From contig CAYYNQ010000093.1 of the NCBI GenBank assembly GCA_964473105.1, positions 1-13,410 of the forward strand: 13,410 bases of DNA. Reading direction: 5' to 3'. Positions within the stretch are counted from its first letter, which is position 1; each line of letters starts with the position of its first letter. The translations under genes were made by a program, and so were the position numbers. Positions 1-6,498 of this stretch are shown here, piece after piece. The DNA is from CAYYNQ01 sp964473105. Lineage in GTDB: Bacteria; Sumerlaeota; Sumerlaeia; MVZB01. The notes beneath the pieces are model-generated. The model had not been told where the DNA came from. It saw only the letters and a list, made by a program, of their open reading frames with translations, and made no database searches.

Positions 1-1
1 T

Positions 2-76
2 TCCCTTGAGACGGTAGGCCCGTCGATCCACACAACCCATTTTCGGGATCAGCCGGAAGAGTCAGATGCCGACTAG
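2..76 (+). CDS. Possible C-terminal tail of an upstream gene (partial at left edge)
   Basis: Of the three forward frames at the left edge only this one stays open, giving about 24 codons before a TAG at 74-76 (ending in QPEESDAD). It would overlap the start of the methyltransferase gene at 66 by 11 bases, a spacing usual for bacterial operons. The fragment is too short to recognise a family; an rsmB gene is often preceded by fmt, but nothing in these residues identifies Fmt. It could equally be non-coding sequence that happens to lack a stop. Confidence 0.25.
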   Translation, partial: SLETVGPSIHTTHFRDQPEESDAD

Positions 77-1463
77 CACCTCTGGCGGGACAGTCAGTCC
101 CGCACGCCGGGCTGCATATAATACCCTAAAGGGACATAAAAAACGGCCCTTTGGGGTGGAATATGATGCCGATCTCAAACCCCATAGACCCCATGGAAGC
201 GGTCTCACACGGGAACGTATTCAGTCCCATGCTCTTGTTCAAGGGGTGCTGCGTCATCTCAGCCTGATTGATTACCTGATTGATCGGGGAGGGTATTTCG
301 ACAGAAAGAGGACACCCGATAACCACATCTGGATACTCAGGTTGGCCGTTTTCGAGAAGGTTTTCCAGTCAAGCGCGCCTGATTATGCTTTGGGGGAGCA
401 AGCAGTTGAACTGGCACGCGAATCTGGGGGGGGACGGTCAGCCAGTTTTGTCAATGCCTTGGTTCGAAGGCTGTTCCCGGAACTCCCCGCGGACATTTCG
501 AAACTGGAGGAAGACCCTGATATCCGGAACCTTGAGCCACGTGTGCGATGGTCAATACCCGATCCCATACTCGAGTTTTTTCAAGCCGCATACGGTTGCG
601 AGGACTTCGAATCCGTAGTCAGGTCCTATTCTGTCCGGCAGCCCGGGACTTGGTTACGCGTGAATACATTGAAGACCACCCCCCCTAAACTTCAGCGTGA
701 ACTCCAGTCCGAAGGACTTGATGTTAAGATGAATCTCAAGGGGCTTCCGGCCCTGCTCTGGGTCGGGGGTTCACTAAAACCCTGGCAGACCCGGGCATGG
801 CAAGCAGGTCAGATGACAATTCAGGATCCGGGATCGATGCTGGCCGGGATTATTTTGGATCCGCAACCCGGAGATTCGGTCTTGGATTTATGTGCGGCCC
901 CAGGAGGCAAAACGGGTCATCTGTGGGAACGGATGCTGGGGAAGGGCAACTTGGTTGCCCTCGAGGTCAATTCCGGGCGCCGCGATGGTATATTGAAGGA
1001 AAATCTGGGACGGCTCTACGGGCAGGGACATCCGATCCGGATGCCCGCGATTGATTCGCTTGATCAATTCGATCCTGGGATGGCCTTTGGTCGTGTATTG
1101 ATCGACTCGCCCTGTCTGGGCCTGGGCTTGATCAGCAGGCATCCCGAGTCGAGATGGGACAATCGGGTTCGCAAGATGGATATGATGTGTCAACAGCAGA
1201 CTTGGATCCTTGACCAAGGATCACGGCATGTTGGAGAGTCGGGCAGGTTACTTTGGGTCACGTGCAGCCCGACTCTGGATGAGAATGAAGGGGTGATCCA
1301 TGCCTGGTTGGGCAGGAATCCCGGGTTCAGAATCGTAAAAAACATTCTTGTGGCGGAAGAGTTGATGCATTCTGCATGTGATTTGGATGATGGTTTCCTG
1401 CGAACCCGTCCCGACCGGTTTCCTGGCGACGGGTTTTGCATGGTCCTTTTGGAGAGATCCTAA
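66..1463 (+). CDS. rsmB: 16S rRNA (cytosine-C5)-methyltransferase, RsmB/Sun family
   Basis: The 465-residue product fits RsmB, which uses S-adenosylmethionine to methylate C5 of a 16S rRNA cytosine (C967 in E. coli). Residues about 48-140 form a NusB-like RNA-binding domain (ILRLAVFEKVF at 90-100, FVNALVRRLFPEL at 128-140). The C-terminal Rossmann methyltransferase carries motif I DLCAAPGGKT at 274-283. It has both family cysteines: C350 in the PC of motif IV (IDSPCLGLG) and C400 in TCS of motif VI, the latter being the nucleophile in RsmB. Motif IV is slightly divergent, since DAPCSGTG is the usual form. The ATG at 66 gives the normal N-terminal length; no strong Shine-Dalgarno sequence is visible, consistent with translation coupled to an upstream gene. 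Length is usual for the family (about 430-460). The family call is secure; the exact target base is inferred from homology. Confidence 0.92.
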   Translation: MPTSTSGGTVSPARRAAYNTLKGHKKRPFGVEYDADLKPHRPHGSGLTRERIQSHALVQGVLRHLSLIDYLIDRGGYFDRKRTPDNHIWILRLAVFEKVFQSSAPDYALGEQAVELARESGGGRSASFVNALVRRLFPELPADISKLEEDPDIRNLEPRVRWSIPDPILEFFQAAYGCEDFESVVRSYSVRQPGTWLRVNTLKTTPPKLQRELQSEGLDVKMNLKGLPALLWVGGSLKPWQTRAWQAGQMTIQDPGSMLAGIILDPQPGDSVLDLCAAPGGKTGHLWERMLGKGNLVALEVNSGRRDGILKENLGRLYGQGHPIRMPAIDSLDQFDPGMAFGRVLIDSPCLGLGLISRHPESRWDNRVRKMDMMCQQQTWILDQGSRHVGESGRLLWVTCSPTLDENEGVIHAWLGRNPGFRIVKNILVAEELMHSACDLDDGFLRTRPDRFPGDGFCMVLLERS

Positions 1464-1821
1464 GCGTCAGAGGACAATCGATTTCCTTCTTCTAGCCAGT
1501 CATGAAAGGGCTTCAGTGTTGCTTGGGAAAGCAATGGCCAAAAAGTCGCCCGAGATAATGAAATGATGCGTATTGCATCAAGTCGTTATGCCTAAGCGAT
1601 TCGGGTCCCAACCATAGATCGTTAATTCTGAATACAGGGTTCGTGGCAGGCGTGGATTTCACGACTGATATTGTTCTTTTTGGACCCCTGGCGGGGCGGC
1701 CAGTCGGCGGCATCTCCGCAGTATTTTCGATAGCAGCAGGATTGGTCTGTGGAAATATTTCCACAGACGGATGTCCTCAAGCATTCAGCCGAGCAGGATG
1801 GGATTGGGATGTGCTGAAGCT
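1464..1821. other. Convergent intergenic region (358 bp) with a perfect palindrome
   Basis: This lies between the end of the methyltransferase gene (+) and the end of the pseudopilin gene (-). No recognisable gene is present. A plus-strand frame stays open from about 1562 to 1825 with purine-rich first codon positions, but it has only GTG/TTG-type starts, no ribosome-binding site and no recognisable domain. The one clear element is the palindrome at 1745-1768. No classic hairpin plus T-run terminator is seen for either flanking gene. Confidence 0.6.
1745..1768. repeat. Perfect 24-bp palindrome
   Basis: Each 12-base half reads GTCTGTGGAAAT in from its own strand, with no mismatch and no spacer. 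It sits 53 bp beyond the stop of the minus-strand pseudopilin gene and 282 bp beyond the methyltransferase stop. Neither side is followed by a T-run, so it is not a standard intrinsic terminator. It could be a Rho-independent-like stop hairpin for converging transcripts, or a binding site for a dimeric protein. The palindrome is seen directly; its function is unknown. Confidence 0.8.
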
Positions 1822-2457
1822 CTAATACTGAGGGTTTGCCCGGTTCCCGTCCCAGCGAAGGATCAGTCCGTCACTGACCGTCCCATTGGTGGGATCATAA
1901 AGCTGGGCATAAGGGTCTCCGGCAAGACCCGAATCAAAAAATAAGTTGGGACCCACACTTGTCAGGACCCATCTGCTTTTTACTGAAAACCAAGGATATA
2001 CGCCGTCCGAGCCGCCAACCGGATCACCCCAATAGACGTAAGAAATTCGTGCCCCGCCCCAGAACGGACCGCTTGAAGGATTGTTCTGTAAACTGTTGAA
2101 GTAGTCATAAGGAACCTCGGTAATATACTCAATGGGTGTGGAAAGCCAATTACCGGCATGCCAGTTGCTATCCCCTTCAACCCGCAGGGTGTCATTTGCA
2201 TAACTGAGGAGTGGACAGTTGGGGGGTGGACAGACATAAGTGGTCGGATGTGCCGCCATCGGGATCTGATTATTATCGACAAAATATATTTCCATGGCTA
2301 TGCCAGTGGCTCTCATATCACTGATGGTTCGAACAACCTTGGAGCGTGTCTGGGCCTCGATAAGGTTGGGAACAGCGATCGCTGCCAGGATTGCAATGAT
2401 GGCCACGACGATCAGGAGTTCAATCAGTGTGAATGCCCATCGGTTTTGGAATATCAT
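1822..2457 (-). CDS. Pseudopilin-like protein with prepilin N-terminal cleavage/methylation motif
   Basis: This 211-residue secreted or fibre subunit of the type II secretion/type IV pilus family starts MIFQNRWA-FTLIELL. A prepilin peptidase would cut after A8, leaving Phe as residue 1 and the conserved Glu at position 5 (E13 of the precursor), followed by a hydrophobic helix (IVVAIIAILAAIAVPN). The rest is a globular domain with YFVDNNQIP after the helix and, near the C-terminus, VGPNLFFDSG and YDPTNGTVSDG blocks; I recall such tails from pseudopilins of environmental bacteria. The ATG at 2457 was chosen over an upstream in-frame start at 2517 because AGGGAG lies 7 bases before it and the 8-residue leader is typical. 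No other secretion or pilus gene is nearby, so it is an orphan subunit whose partner machine lies elsewhere. The class is sure; the specific apparatus is not. Confidence 0.88.
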   Translation of the reverse strand: MIFQNRWAFTLIELLIVVAIIAILAAIAVPNLIEAQTRSKVVRTISDMRATGIAMEIYFVDNNQIPMAAHPTTYVCPPPNCPLLSYANDTLRVEGDSNWHAGNWLSTPIEYITEVPYDYFNSLQNNPSSGPFWGGARISYVYWGDPVGGSDGVYPWFSVKSRWVLTSVGPNLFFDSGLAGDPYAQLYDPTNGTVSDGLILRWDGNRANPQY

Positions 2458-2559
2458 GATCCAGCTCCCTACCCGATTCCCGCGCACATAGCAACCAACC
2501 GCGCAACAAGACGTCACCGGATCCCGGCCGTGATGATAACCGGGGCATTTCGGATCTCC

Positions 2560-2565
2560 ATTATA
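2560..2565 (-). promoter_or_regulatory. Possible -10 box (TATAAT) for the pseudopilin gene
   Basis: A consensus TATAAT reads toward the pseudopilin gene, about 100 bases before its ATG, and lies just beyond the end of the broken 3D-domain gene. The region 16-18 bases further upstream has no convincing -35 hexamer, so this rests on the -10 match alone. Confidence 0.3.
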
Positions 2566-2616
2566 ACTTAACAGTGGTCTAATTTTACATAGATACGTGT
2601 CCCAATGTCAATAACT

Positions 2617-3177
2617 CTAGTGGATGGGTTCCCCATATTTTCGAATGATCTTGACTTCGACATGTCGGCGACCCCACTTTTCGATTTGGAGTGTCTGGTA
2701 TGGAAAAAATCGAGCCGTTTCGGGTCCTTGATGGCGCCACTGCAACCGTCGACCAACTCCCACCCCCAGATTCGGGGATATAAATTTCGGCACCGAATTC
2801 AAAATAATGTGTATCGGCTGCAATGGTAACTTTCGGGGCAGAAACAGCCACGGAAACCCGGTTGTTCCGGCTAGGATCATCCAAGGCTGCTCGGGGCTGT
2901 CGATCGAAAACAGGCCGGGGTGGACAGCCAGCAGATCATGTCCTTCCGCAGTTCTACCGGTATAGGGCTGACCCTTACGTTTGCCTTTGAGGATATACCG
3001 GTTCCGGTAATCCAGTTTCAGGTATTTCCAGCTGTCAGGTTCCAATTTGTTGCCTGGCCCGCATGGGCGGCAGGTTGTTGCTTCAGTTTGCTCTGCATCA
3101 ATCCCGGTGTTTAGTGTGCAACCCATTGGCGGGCAGGCAGCACGGCAACATTCATGACAATGAACTTTAAGGGTCAA
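2617..3177 (-). pseudogene. 3D-domain (MltA-like double-psi beta-barrel) protein, split by three apparent frameshifts
   Basis: Read through three frames in turn, this stretch gives one coherent protein of about 187 residues. Frame 1 (from 3177) gives YTGRTAEG and HPGLFSID. Frame 2 gives TIAADTHYFEFGAEIYIP (2774-2827). Frame 3 gives VDGCSGAIKDPKRLD (2709-2753). Frame 1 resumes with FFPYQTLQIEKWGRRHVEV and stops at 2617. These match, in order, the 3D-domain blocks AVDP-x-IPxGtxxyIPG, eDxGGAIKG-xRID and the closing WGRR-VxV strand, with the three signature aspartates. Such domains occur in MltA-type lytic transglycosylases and other cell-wall proteins. Each shift equals one missing base and can be placed at a homopolymer: somewhere in 2831-2896 (G runs at 2835-2838 or 2893-2896), the C run 2763-2767, and the A run 2704-2709. 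The N-terminus is uncertain (TTG at 3177, overlapping the hydrolase stop by 11 bases, or an ATG at 3155 in another frame) and is cysteine-rich as written. It is either a decayed gene or a base-calling artefact. Confidence 0.6.
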
Positions 3178-4045
3178 GAAGGGTTTTGTACAATTCGGGG
3201 CGACGAAACCTCATGAAGTTCTGCAGAGGGTCGTCCAGCTTTTTCTGAAGTGTCTCGGCTCTGAGATCAACGACCAGCAGATCTTCCTGTCCTATCTCTG
3301 CCCGCGCGATGACTTCGCCCCAGGGGTTTAATACCATTGACCCGCCCGGGTATTCATTCACACCCATATGGGTGTCTTCAGGCCTTGATCTGACCTGCTC
3401 TGAGCCGGGAGATGCATGGACCTGGTTGATAACGCAGAGGAACAGGCTGTTGTCGAAGGCCCTTGCGGTCTGGTAACGAAGCCAGCGGGCCTGTTTGGAT
3501 TCGTAACCCTCTCGATTGCAAGGCCCTGGTGATCCATATGGGCAGAAAAGAACCTCGGCCCCTTTTAATGCCAGAACCCGCGCTGATTCGGGAAAGTGGT
3601 TGTCATAGCAAATCTGGATTCCAAATTTGATGTCTCGGAGATTCCATGCCGACAATTTATTTCCCGCCTGCATGCATAGTCCTTCTGCCTCACAGATATG
3701 GGTCTTCCTGTATGCGCCGATTATTCTGCCATCTGCCGCAACAAATTGTGTATTGAGGGGTTTCCCCCGGTGCCTCTCAAGCATGCCGGCCAGAATCACG
3801 ATGCCTGTTTCAGCGCTGAGTGCAGCTAGTGTCAAGGCATGATTTCCATCGAGGGATTGTGCGATATGTGGAATGCGGGAATCCTTGTAGTCGGGGTAAC
3901 CTGTCAGTGAACACTCTGGAAAACAGACAAACTCAGCCCCTGCGGTCTTGGCCTTGTGAATGTATTCCTCGTGTCGTGTAAGGTTATGTCCGGTTTCGCC
4001 AAACGGGCATGAAATCTGGGCTAGAGCTATCCTGATATCCTTCAT
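3167..4045 (-). CDS. Carbon-nitrogen hydrolase (nitrilase superfamily amidase)
   Basis: This 292-residue enzyme is a probable cytoplasmic amidase or carbamoylase that hydrolyses a non-peptide C-N bond. The full catalytic triad is visible: E44 in CFPECSLTGYPDY, K114 in YRKTHICE, and C146 in IQICYDNHFPESAR. A further conserved block, KGAEVLFCPYGS, follows. The ATG at 4045 was chosen because MKDIRIALAQISC is the standard start of the fold; the open frame extends to 4141 but that extension looks non-family. The Shine-Dalgarno region is weak. The substrate cannot be read from the motifs. N-carbamoyl amino acids or simple amides are possible, and the nearby hydantoinase pair makes an N-carbamoyl substrate tempting, but that is inference from context on the opposite strand. 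The gene is followed immediately by the broken 3D-domain gene on the same strand. Confidence 0.88.
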   Translation of the reverse strand: MKDIRIALAQISCPFGETGHNLTRHEEYIHKAKTAGAEFVCFPECSLTGYPDYKDSRIPHIAQSLDGNHALTLAALSAETGIVILAGMLERHRGKPLNTQFVAADGRIIGAYRKTHICEAEGLCMQAGNKLSAWNLRDIKFGIQICYDNHFPESARVLALKGAEVLFCPYGSPGPCNREGYESKQARWLRYQTARAFDNSLFLCVINQVHASPGSEQVRSRPEDTHMGVNEYPGGSMVLNPWGEVIARAEIGQEDLLVVDLRAETLQKKLDDPLQNFMRFRRPELYKTLLDP

Positions 4046-4352
4046 GGATCGCTGTATACATGAATGTGGGGTAAATAACAAGCACACCCGATCGATTTCG
4101 ACCAGATCTTTGGGGTGGGGCCGAATCAATTGCGATTGCAATCATGGGCCGTGTTTCCCTCATTACTTCTATTGAAGGACCGGGTGGGATTGGAATAACC
4201 GGAATCGAGGGAGTGTTGTCTTCCGCAGATGAGAAGGGCTGTATCCCGGGCATCCATGAAGACTGGAAACCCCGGGGGAAATGGGGTAGAATAAGATCCC
4301 CATGTTGGCCCGCCCGGGGGGCATATACCGTTATCGATGGAGTCTGATACCC
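4046..4352. other. Divergent intergenic region (307 bp) between hydrolase and M42 peptidase genes
   Basis: No gene is supported here. A plus-strand frame at 4144-4347 is open and glycine-rich but has no ribosome-binding site or recognisable domain, and it overlaps the M42 leader. A candidate promoter for the M42 gene is TGGAAA (4264-4269), 17 bases, TAGAAT (4287-4292), about 60 bases before the ATG. A GC-rich stretch at about 4270-4320 (CCCCGGGG and GCCCGCCCGGGGGGC) could fold. Confidence 0.5.
4264..4292 (+). promoter_or_regulatory. Candidate sigma-70-type promoter for the M42 peptidase gene
   Basis: TGGAAA (4 of 6 to TTGACA) is separated by 17 bases from TAGAAT (5 of 6 to TATAAT). Transcription would start near 4299, leaving a leader of about 53 bases. 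Matches of this quality occur by chance, so confidence is low. Confidence 0.3.
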
Positions 4353-5429
4353 ATGCGTGCCGAATCACTCGAGTTTCTCAGGCAGTTGCTGACCACGCCC
4401 AGCCCATCCGGCTTTGAGCGCGCCGGGCAGCGGGCATGGCTCGACTATGCTGGACGCTATGCCGACGAGGTTTTCACCGACACTTACGGCAGTGCGGTTG
4501 CTGTTTTGAATCCTGATGAACCGGTAAAGGTCATGATTGTCGGCCATTCCGATGAAATCGGGTTGATGGTCAATTACATCGACGAAAAGGGATTTATTTT
4601 TGTTCGCTCGATCGGCGGGATCGATCCGGCCGTTGTTCCGGGCAAGCGGCTTGCGGTCCACACGCAAAAAGGTCCCGTGCATGGCGTCACGGGTGCAACC
4701 GCCATACATCTGCGAGATCGGGACGGCGGCAATGACAAGATACGCCGACTCCATGAGCTTTTCATAGACATTGGCGCGGTGAGCCGGAAGGCCGTCGAGG
4801 GCAGGGGGGTGCGTATTGGCGATCCGATTACATTTGTCGATGATTTCGAAATGATCGGCCGAAATATTGCCATTGCCCGTGCATTTGATAACCGAATCGG
4901 CACCTGGGCGGCGGCTGAGACACTTCGTCTTATCAGACAGTCCAAAAAGAAGCTCAATTGTGGCGTGTATGCCTGCAGCGCCGTTCAGGAGGAGATTGGT
5001 TTGCGTGGGGCGCACATGTTGACGATGCAGATCAAGGCGGACATGGCTTTGGTAATCGATGTGGGTCATGCGACCGACAGTCCCGGAATTGACCATCGCA
5101 AACATGGGTTTTCACGACTGGGCGGCGGTCCACAGCTCTCGATCGGCGGCCCAACACTCCCCGAGATGAATGAGCATCTTGAGAAGGTTGCAAAGGCAGC
5201 CCGGATTGGGCTCCAACGGGAGGCGACGCCAGGCCGCAGCGGGACCGATACGGATGCGGTCTTCAAGGAGTCCGGTGGTGTAGCCTGTTCATTGGTTTCG
5301 CTTCCAATCCGTTATATGCATACCACCGTGGAGATGACGGACCTGAGGGATCTGGAACGTATTGCAAGACTTTTCTCGGAGTTCTGCCTGTCGCTGAAAA
5401 AGGGCCAGACATTCAAAGCGAAGATCTGA
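4353..5429 (+). CDS. M42-family metallo-aminopeptidase (FrvX/glutamyl aminopeptidase type)
   Basis: This 358-residue cytoplasmic di-metal exopeptidase trims peptides and normally assembles as a large tetrahedral oligomer. The co-catalytic site is complete: H65 and D67 in GHSDEIG, bridging D179 in ARAFDNRIG, E213/E214 in AVQEEIGLRGA (base and ligand), D236 in VIDVGHATD, and H323 in IRYMHTTVEM. Length is standard for M42 (340-370). The ATG at 4353 is preferred over in-frame 4302 because MRAESLEFLRQLLTTPSPSGFE is the canonical M42 start and GGAG lies at 4339-4342, 10 bases upstream. The 131-bp gap before the next gene suggests separate expression. Older annotations call this family cellulase M or endoglucanase, which is not supported. 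N-terminal residue preference cannot be told from sequence. Confidence 0.92.
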   Translation: MRAESLEFLRQLLTTPSPSGFERAGQRAWLDYAGRYADEVFTDTYGSAVAVLNPDEPVKVMIVGHSDEIGLMVNYIDEKGFIFVRSIGGIDPAVVPGKRLAVHTQKGPVHGVTGATAIHLRDRDGGNDKIRRLHELFIDIGAVSRKAVEGRGVRIGDPITFVDDFEMIGRNIAIARAFDNRIGTWAAAETLRLIRQSKKKLNCGVYACSAVQEEIGLRGAHMLTMQIKADMALVIDVGHATDSPGIDHRKHGFSRLGGGPQLSIGGPTLPEMNEHLEKVAKAARIGLQREATPGRSGTDTDAVFKESGGVACSLVSLPIRYMHTTVEMTDLRDLERIARLFSEFCLSLKKGQTFKAKI

Positions 5430-5493
5430 CCGGAAAAAATTGCACTAGGGCCCTATATGGACCTCCATTAAGATTGCAAAGTTCAAAGGATGC

Positions 5494-5515
5494 GCGGGGA
5501 CAGACCCATCCCCGC
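5494..5515 (+). repeat. Hairpin between the M42 peptidase and SRAP genes
   Basis: GCGGGGA (5494-5500) and TCCCCGC (5509-5515) form a perfect 7-bp GC-rich stem with an 8-base loop. No T-run follows, so it is at best a weak terminator of the M42 gene; it could also shape the leader of the SRAP gene, whose ATG is 45 bases downstream. A second small stem (CGGG/CCCG) lies at about 5524-5535. Confidence 0.5.
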
Positions 5516-5560
5516 ATGTTATACGGGGCATCCCGATATTATTGTGAAGGGGACTTATAG

Positions 5561-6295
5561 ATGTGTGGGAGGTTCACAATCAGCGAGATCCCCGGCCAAT
5601 TGTCCAGCCAGTTCAACCTGATTTCAGGCGTAACGATTGAGCCCTGTTATAATGTTGCTCCCAGCCACATGGTGCCGGTGATCCTATTCGGTTCGTCGGG
5701 CGGAAACGGAGCCCGTATCCTCGGGCCGGGTGAAGGGAACATGGCGTCAGGGCGGGTGCTGTCATATTTGAGATGGGGCTTGGTGCCCGGTTGGGCAAAG
5801 GATCCATCGATCGGTAGCCGCATGATCAATGCCCGTGCCGAAACGGTTGCGGAAAAACCATCCTATCGCAGTGCATTCAGGAGTCGTCGCTGTCTTTTAC
5901 TGGCCGATGGGTTCTACGAATGGAAAAGACATGGCGGGTCAAGGTATCCATACCATATCCGGATGCAGGACCGGTCGCTGTTTGCGTTTGCGGGCCTCTG
6001 GGAAGACTGGACCGGTTGTGACGGGTCGATCATTCGGACGTGTGCGTTGATCACCACCCCCCCGAACGACCTGGTAAAGCCGCTTCACGGCCGCATGCCG
6101 GCGATTCTTCTACAGGATGATTACAATGTCTGGCTGGACCCATCCGATCAGGACACGACCCGGCTCAAATCTCTGTTGAAACCCTACCCGGCGGCCGGGA
6201 TGACGGCATACCCGGTAAGTAGCCGTGTGAACAACCCGGTAAACGATTCCCCCGATCTCCTTGACCCGGAAGATTTTGTCGGCCGGTTGACATAG
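5561..6295 (+). CDS. SRAP-domain protein (YedK/HMCES type, abasic-site DNA-protein crosslink)
   Basis: This 244-residue protein is of the SOS-response-associated peptidase family. Members shield abasic sites in single-stranded DNA by forming a thiazolidine crosslink through their N-terminal cysteine once Met1 is removed. All key residues are present: C2 in MCGRFT, N31 in CYNVAPS, the RWGLVPGWAKD block at 71-81, INARAET at 89-95, E120 in DGFYEWK, and H176 in KPLHGRMP. Length (220-250) is usual. The start is fixed by the obligatory Cys2 and by AAGGGG at 5547-5552, 8 bases before the ATG. In many bacteria the family sits with DNA-damage genes; here no LexA gene or clear SOS operator is visible, and the neighbours are unrelated enzymes. 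Confidence 0.94.
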   Translation: MCGRFTISEIPGQLSSQFNLISGVTIEPCYNVAPSHMVPVILFGSSGGNGARILGPGEGNMASGRVLSYLRWGLVPGWAKDPSIGSRMINARAETVAEKPSYRSAFRSRRCLLLADGFYEWKRHGGSRYPYHIRMQDRSLFAFAGLWEDWTGCDGSIIRTCALITTPPNDLVKPLHGRMPAILLQDDYNVWLDPSDQDTTRLKSLLKPYPAAGMTAYPVSSRVNNPVNDSPDLLDPEDFVGRLT

Positions 6296-6498
6296 TGTTT
6301 TGACCAGCGAATTGGTGACCATGACCGGGAGCTGGAAATATATCCAGGGGCAAGTGTGGACCTGCGGATTTTGTCCGATTCTACGTCAAGTTTTTTCTGG
6401 AAAACATCCAAATTGTCACGTCGATATCGATTCTGGTTTGAACTTCACGATGAATCAATCCCCTTGATAAAAATCCTCGATTTCGTTGTGCTGTCAGA

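Noticed and set aside
1562..1825. Plus-strand open frame with glycine-rich translation in the rsmB-pseudopilin gap
   Set aside because: Only GTG/TTG-type starts, no ribosome-binding site, no recognisable domain, and it runs antisense into the end of the pseudopilin gene.
2458..2517. Extended N-terminus for the pseudopilin starting at 2517
   Set aside because: It would put 20 extra residues before the prepilin leader; the ATG at 2457 has a good Shine-Dalgarno sequence and gives a normal short leader.
2568..2708. Continuing the third frame of the 3D-domain gene to the TAA at 2568
   Set aside because: Coding-like at first sight, but the first frame supplies the FFPYQ and WGRR-VEV ending typical of 3D domains and then stops at 2617.
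4144..4347. Plus-strand open frame of 67 codons before the M42 gene
   Set aside because: Glycine-rich and purine-first codons, but no ribosome-binding site or domain, and it overlaps the probable M42 promoter and leader.
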